DNA from: an uncultured Flavobacteriaceae bacterium | GTDB taxonomy: Bacteria; Bacteroidota; Bacteroidia; Flavobacteriales; Flavobacteriaceae | Direction: 5' to 3' | DNA length: 60,768 nucleotides | Assembly (NCBI GenBank): GCA_938073895.1 | Contig: CALJFB010000016.1 | Coordinates: forward strand, 1 to 60,768 | Shown here: one piece after another, positions 34,994 to 43,414 of the stretch | Layout: each line of letters starts with the position of its first letter | Position numbering within the stretch: position 1 is the stretch's first letter | The notes under the pieces: model-generated | The model's input: the letters and a program-made list of their open reading frames with translations, nothing else | What the model was told of the DNA's origin: nothing | Databases searched by the model: none | Position numbers and translations under genes: made by a program

Positions 34994-35231
34994 AACACTA
35001 ACTACTAAACTTCTAAAGAATAGTGAACAGGTTGAAATAAACTTGAATAACATCTACAACCTTCAAAGTGAATTTGATAGAATTGAAAAAGAGAGTTTAA
35101 TGAAATTATTGGAAGATATAGATAGTTGGAAGGATTGTATCAATGAAATAGAGTTAAGGATTAATTCACTCTATGAAGAACCAAATCAGAATTATGAATA
35201 TGAGGATGATAAGGAAATAATAATTTATTAA
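34986..35231 (+). CDS. Small helical protein of the chain (81 residues)
   Basis: The ATG at 34986 overlaps the stop of the acidic-protein gene. A GTG at 34971 is an alternative start. The protein is a probable coiled coil (LLKNSEQVEINLNNIYNLQS ... ELRINSLYEE) with an acidic end. Unrecognised. Confidence 0.5.
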   Translation: MIKTLTTKLLKNSEQVEINLNNIYNLQSEFDRIEKESLMKLLEDIDSWKDCINEIELRINSLYEEPNQNYEYEDDKEIIIY

Positions 35232-35246
35232 AACAAAAAAATAACA

Positions 35247-35498
35247 ATGGAAAAAATCTTAAACACAATTGGAGTAAATGCAAAACTCCTTCAAAGTGAA
35301 CCTCTACACACAAGAGAAAGAACAATGAATATTCTTGGTGTATCACACACAACATTAAAAAAATATGAGGATGAAAAATTATTAGAATCATCCAGATTTA
35401 GAAGAAAGAAATACTACACAACCGAAACGATATTGAATTGTATCAAAAACCAATTCAATATACCTACAAAATCTCCTTGGGATGATTTATGGGAGTAA
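35247..35498 (+). CDS. Helix-turn-helix (excisionase/MerR-like) DNA-binding protein
   Basis: 83 residues. RERTMNILGVSHTTLKKYED (about 27-46) followed by RFRRKKYYTTETILNCIK matches the winged helix of HTH_17/excisionase proteins. It lies close to the right end of the element, opposite the integrase. As in many integrative elements it may direct excision or control the operon; this is inferred from place and fold. It is the last gene before the terminator pair. Confidence 0.65.
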   Translation: MEKILNTIGVNAKLLQSEPLHTRERTMNILGVSHTTLKKYEDEKLLESSRFRRKKYYTTETILNCIKNQFNIPTKSPWDDLWE

Positions 35499-35617
35499 GA
35501 GGTTAATTATTACGAAATATATCATTATTTAATATTTATCATTAGTTGATATACTCTACACAGAGAAAGAATCCAACTAATATATCAACATCAATTTTCA
35601 CACTTTCGTATGATGAG

Positions 35618-35641
35618 GGAGGTGCTTACCCCACCTCCTTT
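35618..35641 (+). terminator. First terminator at the right end of the element
   Basis: GGAGGTG / CACCTCC with a seven-base loop, followed by TTTATT. Confidence 0.75.
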
Positions 35642-35691
35642 ATTATGATACACATTATTACAACTTCATAATTTTTGATTCATAAATAGAT

Positions 35692-35721
35692 GGGGATATG
35701 TTCAAAAGATATATCCCCTTT
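35692..35721 (+). terminator. Second terminator at the right end of the element
   Basis: GGGGATAT / ATATCCCC with an 11-base loop, followed by TTTATTG. With the first it shields miaB from element transcription. Confidence 0.65.
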
Positions 35722-35761
35722 ATTGTAGTTCAAAAAACCTGACAAATTGTCTGGAATTTAT

Positions 35762-35769
35762 TATCTTTG
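35762..35769 (+). promoter_or_regulatory. Element-borne promoter for the rebuilt miaB
   Basis: TATCTTTG fits TAnnTTTG. It lies after the terminator pair and about 107 bases before the new miaB ATG. A -33 element is not clear. Confidence 0.55.
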
Positions 35770-35875
35770 CATACCAATTATGTGTTTAATGATTGTGGAA
35801 CAGAATTGGATATAAGTTAATTTGGGGGGAACTAAGAACAAATATTTTTCCACCCATAGTTACCCAAATATAAAA

Positions 35876-37387
35876 ATGAAGGAAGACAAAACAACCATAG
35901 TAGAAAAGAAAAATCCATATAAGTATAATGGGGAAATACTCAAATCCACCCAATTTTCCCCCCAACCAAAATCGTTGGTAAACACTGATAATCAAAGTGT
36001 TACAAAAACTAAGAAGTTCTTTATAGAAAGCTATGGGTGCGCCATGAATTTTAGTGATAGCGAAATTGTGGCTTCAATTCTAGATAACGAAGGTTATAAT
36101 ACCACAAACAAACTTGAGGAAGCCGATTTAGTCCTAGTAAACACTTGCTCCATAAGAGACAAAGCCGAGCAAACAGTAAGAAAGCGTTTACAAAAATATA
36201 ATGCGGTAAAACGTATTAATCCAAAAATGAAAGTTGGCGTTTTAGGCTGTATGGCAGAACGCTTAAAAGAAAAGTTTCTTGATGAAGAAAAAATTGTAGA
36301 TCTTGTTGTTGGACCAGATGCCTACAAAGATTTGCCTAATCTATTAGCCGAAGTTAATGAAGGTAGAGATGCCATAAACGTAATTCTATCTAAAGATGAG
36401 ACTTACGGCGATATTTCTCCAGTACGACTAATGAGTAATGGTATAACTGCTCTAGTAAGTATTACGCGTGGTTGCGATAATATGTGCACTTTTTGTGTCG
36501 TTCCTTTTACTCGCGGTAGAGAACGCAGTAGAGATCCACAAAGTATTATTGAAGAAATTAGCGATTTAGCCTCTAAGGGTTTTAAAGAAATTACACTTTT
36601 AGGTCAAAATGTAGATAGCTTCCTTTGGTACGGCGGCGGACTTAAAAAAGATTTTGAGAAAGCAAGCGACTTACAAAAAGCTACTGCAACAGATTTTGCT
36701 AAATTATTAAGCTTATGTGCTGAAACTTTTCCGAAAATAAGAATTCGTTTTTCTACGTCTAATCCGCAGGACATGCATTTAGATGTTATTAAAACAATGG
36801 CAAAGTACAAAAACATATGTAATCATATACACTTACCAGTTCAAAGTGGATCTAACCGCATTTTAAAAGCAATGAATCGTTTGCATACGCGAGAAGAATA
36901 TTTTACACTTATAGATAATATAAAGTCAATTATACCAGATTGTGTTATTAGTCAGGATATGATTGCTGGTTTTCCAACCGAAACCGAAGAAGATCATCAA
37001 GACACCTTAAGTTTAATGTCTTACGTAAAATACAATTTTGGGTATATGTACACTTATTCTACAAGACCTGGAACTTTAGCAGATCGTAAATTTGAAGACG
37101 ATATTCCTGAAGCTACAAAAAGTAGACGATTAAGCGAAATAATAGCTTTACAATTAGAACATAGCGAATTACGCACCAAAGCATACATTGGTAAAACTAT
37201 AGAAATTTTAGTAGAAAGAGAATCTAAAAAATCTAATAACGAATGGTCTGGAAGAAGCCAATATAACGTAGTGGCTGTTTTCCCAAAAGACACCTATAAA
37301 ATTGGCGACTTTGTAAATGTAAAAATAACAGATTGTACCAAAGCAACCTTAATTGGTGAAGCAGTTGGCCTTTCTAAGAATAATTAG
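35876..37387 (+). CDS. miaB: MiaB, tRNA-2-methylthio-N6-dimethylallyladenosine synthase, with element-supplied N-terminus
   Basis: 503 residues from the first ATG; an in-frame TTG at 35822 is less likely. MiaB inserts sulfur and a methyl group into i6A37 of tRNAs. The N-terminal UPF0004 domain has its cluster cysteines at Cys55 (ESYGCAMN), NTCSIRD and LGCMAERL. The radical-SAM motif is RGCDNMCTFC, and a TRAM domain ends the protein. Residues 1 to about 49 are encoded by the mobile element and differ from the native N-terminus preserved in the stub at 22167. From about Glu51/Ser52 on, the sequence is host DNA, GC-dinucleotide-rich again. All catalytic cysteines are retained, so the fusion should be active. 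Confidence 0.95.
   Translation: MKEDKTTIVEKKNPYKYNGEILKSTQFSPQPKSLVNTDNQSVTKTKKFFIESYGCAMNFSDSEIVASILDNEGYNTTNKLEEADLVLVNTCSIRDKAEQTVRKRLQKYNAVKRINPKMKVGVLGCMAERLKEKFLDEEKIVDLVVGPDAYKDLPNLLAEVNEGRDAINVILSKDETYGDISPVRLMSNGITALVSITRGCDNMCTFCVVPFTRGRERSRDPQSIIEEISDLASKGFKEITLLGQNVDSFLWYGGGLKKDFEKASDLQKATATDFAKLLSLCAETFPKIRIRFSTSNPQDMHLDVIKTMAKYKNICNHIHLPVQSGSNRILKAMNRLHTREEYFTLIDNIKSIIPDCVISQDMIAGFPTETEEDHQDTLSLMSYVKYNFGYMYTYSTRPGTLADRKFEDDIPEATKSRRLSEIIALQLEHSELRTKAYIGKTIEILVERESKKSNNEWSGRSQYNVVAVFPKDTYKIGDFVNVKITDCTKATLIGEAVGLSKNN
35957..35966 (+). repeat. End repeat TCCCCCCAAC, right copy
   Basis: Identical to 22313-22322. It lies inside the new miaB coding segment. Confidence 0.45.
35984..35995 (+). 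repeat. End repeat ACTGATAATCAA, right copy
   Basis: Identical to 22275-22286, 36 bases before the homologous Tyr codon. It encodes the residues around TDNQ in the replaced N-terminus. Confidence 0.5.
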
Positions 37388-37522
37388 TTCTTTAAACTAA
37401 CAATTTTAAGTAAGCAGTAATTTAAAAAACAGATCTTAATGCCAACAATAAAATAAAGCGAAGCCTAAAACCTTTACAACTTGGCAAAAAAAAAAAAATA
37501 GTAAAAATAAACTAATACACCT

Positions 37523-38788
37523 ATGGAATCTATTCAAGCAACAAAACAACGTTTTGGAATTATTGGAAATAGCCTTAGCTTAAACCGAGCTTTAGAAAAA
37601 GCCATGCAGGTTGCCCCAACAGATATTTCTGTATTAGTTACAGGAGAAAGTGGTGTTGGAAAAGAAAGTATCCCTAAAATTATTCATACATTATCGCACA
37701 GAAAACACGGAAAATATATTGCCGTTAACTGTGGTGCAATTCCAGAAGGAACTATAGATAGCGAACTTTTTGGGCACGAAAAAGGTGCCTTTACAGGCGC
37801 TACAAATACACGTCAAGGTTATTTTGAAGTTGCAGATGGCGGAACCATTTTTTTAGATGAAGTTGGAGAATTACCACTAACAACACAAGTGCGCTTATTA
37901 CGTGTTTTAGAAAATGGAGAGTTTATTAAAGTAGGCTCATCCAAAGTACAAAAAACAGATGTTCGTATTGTAGCAGCTACAAACGTAAACATGTTTGAAG
38001 CTATTAAAAAAGAACGCTTTAGAGAAGACTTATACTACAGGTTAAGCACCATAGAAATTAATTTGCCACCACTTAGAGAACGAAAAGAAGACATACATAT
38101 ATTATTTAGAAAATTTGCTAGCGATTTTGCGCTTAAATACAAAATGCCAACAGTTAAATTAAGTGACGATGCAGTTAAAATGCTTCAAAACTATAGATTT
38201 AACGGTAACATTAGACAATTAAGAAATGTAGCAGAACAAGTTTCAGTTCTAGAAAAAGAACGAAATGTTTCTGCTTTAACATTAAACGAATATTTGCCAA
38301 CTGGCGGATCAAACCTACCAGCTGTTATTAATAAAACAAAATCTGAAAGCGATTTTAGTAGCGAACGCGAAATACTTTATAAAGTATTATTTGACATGAA
38401 AGCAGATTTAAACGATTTAAAAAAGCTAACCATGGAACTAATGAAAAACGGAAGTTCTAAAGATATACAGAAAGATAACGAAGGCTTAATCGAAAAAATT
38501 TACGGATCAGAAGACGAAGCAGACAACTTTGAATTTGAACAAAGAGAAAACCAAAAACAAAGTGTTTTATCTATTCCAGAAAAGGCGACACCAGAATTAG
38601 TAAATCAAGACAAATATCATTTTGCTGAAGAAATAGAGGAAGAAGAAACCCTATCTTTACATGATAAAGAATTAGAATTAATAAAAAAATCTTTAGAACG
38701 CCACAGCGGAAAACGTAAATTAGCTGCCGAAGAACTAGGAATTAGCGAACGTACTTTATACAGAAAAATTAAGCAATTTGACTTATAA
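37523..38788 (+). CDS. Sigma-54-dependent transcriptional activator without receiver domain
   Basis: 421 residues. A central AAA+ domain starts almost at the N-terminus. Walker A is GESGVGKES, the sigma-54 contact loop GAFTGA, and Walker B GGTIFLDEVGELP. The C-terminus has a Fis-type helix-turn-helix (KLAAEELGISERTLYRKIKQ). No receiver, GAF or PAS domain precedes the ATPase, so control must come from level or partners. It stands between miaB and the lptE/secG genes. Confidence 0.93.
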   Translation: MESIQATKQRFGIIGNSLSLNRALEKAMQVAPTDISVLVTGESGVGKESIPKIIHTLSHRKHGKYIAVNCGAIPEGTIDSELFGHEKGAFTGATNTRQGYFEVADGGTIFLDEVGELPLTTQVRLLRVLENGEFIKVGSSKVQKTDVRIVAATNVNMFEAIKKERFREDLYYRLSTIEINLPPLRERKEDIHILFRKFASDFALKYKMPTVKLSDDAVKMLQNYRFNGNIRQLRNVAEQVSVLEKERNVSALTLNEYLPTGGSNLPAVINKTKSESDFSSEREILYKVLFDMKADLNDLKKLTMELMKNGSSKDIQKDNEGLIEKIYGSEDEADNFEFEQRENQKQSVLSIPEKATPELVNQDKYHFAEEIEEEETLSLHDKELELIKKSLERHSGKRKLAAEELGISERTLYRKIKQFDL

Positions 38789-38858
38789 TTAAGTATAAAA
38801 AAAGTATAAAAAAAAGACGTTGTAACTTAGCATCAATAACATAAGTTAGTTTAAACAA

Positions 38859-39362
38859 ATGAAAAAAACAACATACCTATTATTACTCTTAATTAGCACA
38901 ACATTTACAAGTTGTGGCATTTATTCATTTACAGGAATAGATGTTGGAGATGCAAAAACATTTCAAGTTAATTATTTTCAAAATAATGCCTTATTAATAG
39001 AACCAGGATTAGATAGAGATTTTACAATTGCATTGCAAAATCGTCTCGTAAATCAAACCAATTTAAATTTAGTTAACTCTAATGCAGATTTAATTTACGA
39101 AGGCGAAATAACAGAATACCGCATATCTCCTACTACTGCAACATCTAATAGCACTGCCGCGCAAAACAGATTAACCATTAGTGTAAAAGTGAGTTTTTAT
39201 AATAAAAGGAAAGAGGAAAATGACTTTGAAAAAAGCTTCTCTTTTTTCTACGATTATGCAGGTTCAGCACAATTGGTTGGAAGCCAAAAAGAAACAGCTT
39301 TAGAAGAGATTTTTGAACGCTTAACTCAAGATATTATTAACGCATCTATTGCAAACTGGTAA
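38859..39362 (+). CDS. lptE: LptE-like LPS-assembly lipoprotein
   Basis: 167 residues. The lipoprotein signal ends TFTSC (Cys19), followed by GIYSFTG and a small alpha/beta domain. The early sequence GIYSFTGIDVGDAKTFQVNYF and the place before the TPR-like gene and secG match the LptE family proteins of Bacteroidota, which plug the LptD barrel during LPS export. Confidence 0.82.
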   Translation: MKKTTYLLLLLISTTFTSCGIYSFTGIDVGDAKTFQVNYFQNNALLIEPGLDRDFTIALQNRLVNQTNLNLVNSNADLIYEGEITEYRISPTTATSNSTAAQNRLTISVKVSFYNKRKEENDFEKSFSFFYDYAGSAQLVGSQKETALEEIFERLTQDIINASIANW

Positions 39363-39363
39363 A

Positions 39364-40281
39364 ATGACTAATTCAGAATTTTCTCAATTTATACAGCATC
39401 CAGAATATATTTTGGAATCTACAACTACAGATTTAAAAGCTATTGTAGATGAATTTCCATATTTTCAATCGGCAAGAGCTCTATATTTAAAAGCACTAAA
39501 AGAGCAAGATAGTTTTAAATACAACCATAATCTAAAAACTACAGCAGCCTATACCTCAGACAGAAGTGTTTTGTTTGACTTTATTACAACCAAAGAGTTT
39601 AATCAGAATAGTGTTTCTAATTTTATAAAGCATAATTCAGAACAATTATATCAAATAGATGTAGATTTTGAAGATATTTCTGAGAAAACATTAAATGATG
39701 AAGAACAGTTTCAAGAACAATTAGAAGCTTCAAAAGAAACACTAAACCCAAATTTATTTGAAGAAAAAACGGTTAACTCATTAGAAATAGAAAATAATAC
39801 CAAAACTAATTATTTAGAAAAAGACAAATCACCTGAAGATACATTACAAATAGGAAAACCTCTAGATTTTAAAACTACAGAAACACATTCTTTTACAGAA
39901 TGGCTAAGTCTATCTCAAATAAAACCAATTGATAGAACAAAAAAAACAGAGACAAACCTTACAGAAAAAAAACTAGAAACTAAAAAAACTGAAAATCATA
40001 TTATAGCTAAAAAAAATCAGTTAATAGAATCTTTTATATCTAAAAACCCCAAGCTAAAACCTAAAAAAAACACAGAACCAAACATAAACTTAGCTAAGGC
40101 GCAAATGCTTTATCCAGAGGAGTTAATGACCGAAACTTTGGCAAGAATTTACGTAGAACAAAAGAACTTTAAAAAAGCAATTCAATCTTATAAAATTTTA
40201 AGTTTGAAATATCCAGAAAAAAGTGGTTTCTTTGCTGACCAAATTAAAGCAGTTAAACAAATACAAAATAACACTATATAA
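39364..40281 (+). CDS. TPR-like cytoplasmic protein of unknown role
   Basis: 305 residues from the ATG at 39364, one base after the lptE stop codon; an earlier TTG at 39349 is unlikely. The N-terminus (FSQFIQHPEYILESTTTDLK, PYFQSARALYLKALKEQD) and C-terminus (MTETLARIYVEQKNFKKAIQ SYKILSLKYPEKS) resemble tetratricopeptide helices. The middle is Lys/Glu/Thr-rich and probably disordered. Conserved position between lptE and secG is the only functional hint. Confidence 0.75.
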   Translation: MTNSEFSQFIQHPEYILESTTTDLKAIVDEFPYFQSARALYLKALKEQDSFKYNHNLKTTAAYTSDRSVLFDFITTKEFNQNSVSNFIKHNSEQLYQIDVDFEDISEKTLNDEEQFQEQLEASKETLNPNLFEEKTVNSLEIENNTKTNYLEKDKSPEDTLQIGKPLDFKTTETHSFTEWLSLSQIKPIDRTKKTETNLTEKKLETKKTENHIIAKKNQLIESFISKNPKLKPKKNTEPNINLAKAQMLYPEELMTETLARIYVEQKNFKKAIQSYKILSLKYPEKSGFFADQIKAVKQIQNNTI

Positions 40282-40282
40282 C

Positions 40283-40633
40283 ATGTTTGCAATATTTTTA
40301 GTATTAATCGTAGTAGTAGCCTTTTTATTAACCGTAGTAATAATGGTTCAAAACCCTAAAGGTGGCGGATTATCATCGTCTTTTGGCGGTGGCGGAACAC
40401 AACAATTAGGTGGAGTTAAAAAAACAACAGACTTTTTAGATAAAAGTACATGGACTTTAGCAACTGTATTATTAATTTTAATTTTACTATCTAGCGCTAC
40501 AATTAACAAAGGAACAACAGTTACTGATTCTAAAATATTAACAGAAGAATCTATTAACAACTTACCTACTACACCAGCAGAAAATACTGCAACACCAGCT
40601 GTAGCACCTACAAAAGAAGACGAAAATAAATAG
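40283..40633 (+). CDS. secG: Preprotein translocase subunit SecG
   Basis: 116 residues from the ATG at 40283. An upstream in-frame ATG at 40223 would overlap the preceding gene and add a non-family stretch. Two transmembrane helices (about 2-22 and 58-76) flank the conserved loop VQNPKGGGLSSSFGGGGTQQ. The C-terminal tail is rich in Thr, Ala and Pro. It assists SecYE translocation. Confidence 0.93.
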   Translation: MFAIFLVLIVVVAFLLTVVIMVQNPKGGGLSSSFGGGGTQQLGGVKKTTDFLDKSTWTLATVLLILILLSSATINKGTTVTDSKILTEESINNLPTTPAENTATPAVAPTKEDENK

Positions 40634-40654
40634 TCTTTCCTTTTTATAATTTAC

Positions 40655-40682
40655 AAAATGCCAACTTTAAAGTTGGCATTTT
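40655..40682 (+). terminator. Terminator of secG
   Basis: Uninterrupted palindrome AAAATGCCAACTTT / AAAGTTGGCATTTT followed by T residues. Confidence 0.85.
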
Positions 40683-40823
40683 TTGTATCCACTAAGTTCA
40701 TATTATTTTTATTTTAAAATTTAAGATGAAAGTTTGTCAGTATTAATGTATTGGCACATTTTTAGCTTTAGACACAACAGATAATTAACCTATTTGTTTA
40801 AATACAAATTAAAATATAACACA

Positions 40824-41102
40824 ATGAGTAAAGTAAACATTACACCTCTTGCAGACAGAGTTTTAGTAGATCCGCTACCAGCCGAAACTAAAACAGCTTC
40901 AGGATTATTTATTCCAGATAGCGCTCAAGAAAAACAACTAAAAGGAACTGTAGTTGCTGCAGGAAAAGGAAAAAAAGACGAACCTTTAACAGTAAAAGTT
41001 GGAGATACAGTTTTATACGGTCAGTATGCTGGTTCTGAGTTAAAATTAGATGGAGAAAAGTATTTAATGATGCGTGAGGACGACATTATGGCGATTCTTT
41101 AA
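40824..41102 (+). CDS. groES: Co-chaperonin GroES
   Basis: 92 residues from ATG 40824 (MSKVNITPLADRVLVDPL); the in-frame ATG at 40794 adds ten non-family residues. The mobile loop KTASGLFIPDSAQEKQLKG and the C-terminal REDDIMAIL are standard. It caps GroEL during folding. Confidence 0.96.
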   Translation: MSKVNITPLADRVLVDPLPAETKTASGLFIPDSAQEKQLKGTVVAAGKGKKDEPLTVKVGDTVLYGQYAGSELKLDGEKYLMMREDDIMAIL

Positions 41103-41160
41103 GAATAACTCTTAGTTATTGGCCTTTAGCCTTTAACACATACTATAATTAAATATCACA

Positions 41161-42875
<1,715 letters not shown>

Positions 42876-42900
42876 ATCTAGAATTTTAATACACTAATAA

Positions 42901-42932
42901 AAAAACGCCAAACTTAATAAGTTTGGCGTTTT
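42901..42932 (+). terminator. Terminator of groEL
   Basis: AAAAACGCCAAACTT / AAGTTTGGCGTTTTT around a short loop. Confidence 0.85.
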
Positions 42933-42980
42933 TAGTTTTAATAATTTTTCGTATTCTTAAATTAAATATAAATGTATTAA

Positions 42981-43337
42981 TTACGATTTCTTATGATCTT
43001 CCTTAACGACATCATCTCTATATTTACAACACGGATGCACTTTTGCATAAGCTTCATCTGTAGCTTTTAGATCTTTAGTATCGTGTCCTGCTGCAGTTAT
43101 ATTTTTAACTATTGTTTCAACACTTGTTTTTTCATCGTTAAAAATTAAATTTAACTGATGCGTTTCTACACTCCACAAAGCACTTTTTACACCTTTAGTT
43201 TTTATTGCTGCTTTTTCTATTCGCGTCTTACACATACCACAAACACCATCTACTTCTAGAGTTGCTTTTGCGTTTTTATTTTGAGCAAATGTTACTGTAG
43301 CCATTAATAATAGAGCTAATGTTATTAATTTTTTCAT
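42981..43337 (-). CDS. Exported heavy-metal-associated (HMA) domain protein
   Basis: 118 residues with a signal peptide (MKKLITLALLLMATVTFAQ). An HMA domain with the metal-binding motif GVCGMC (near residues 31-36) follows, then a C-terminal HPCCKYRD with two more cysteines. It probably binds copper or a similar soft metal in the periplasm. It is the last gene of a metal-related cluster on the minus strand, behind a TonB-dependent receptor. Confidence 0.85.
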   Translation of the reverse strand: MKKLITLALLLMATVTFAQNKNAKATLEVDGVCGMCKTRIEKAAIKTKGVKSALWSVETHQLNLIFNDEKTSVETIVKNITAAGHDTKDLKATDEAYAKVHPCCKYRDDVVKEDHKKS

Positions 43338-43414
43338 TATTTTAAATTTTAATTATTTTTTAATTTCTTTTTTAATTTATTTAATTTGCCAAATTTAGAC
43401 TGTTTACTGGGAAT

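Larger units (their letters stand above)
22257..36031. mobile_element. Integrated mobile element (about 13.8 kb) inserted in miaB, carrying a replacement miaB 5' end
   Basis: The ends are defined by the two halves of miaB: the homologous Tyr codon is at 22257-22259 on the left and 36032-36034 on the right. The left end holds a tyrosine recombinase, and the right end a helix-turn-helix gene followed by two terminators and a promoter for the rebuilt miaB. The backbone is almost devoid of GC dinucleotides and has no GATC that I could find. Both change abruptly at the borders and in a nested island at 24054-27235. No conjugation genes and no recognisable capsid or tail genes are present. It could be an integrative element that relies on a helper, a phage satellite, or a plasmid-like integrated element. 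The exact crossover bases cannot be fixed, because left and right cores agree only as TATGnGTG. Confidence 0.85.

Noticed and set aside
35822-35875. TTG start giving 18 extra residues to the rebuilt MiaB
   Set aside because: The ATG at 35876 is a better start and the extra segment (GGTKNKYFSTH) has no counterpart in the family.
22257-36031. Classification as a conjugative element or complete prophage
   Set aside because: No relaxase, T4SS/tra, terminase, portal, capsid or tail gene could be recognised.
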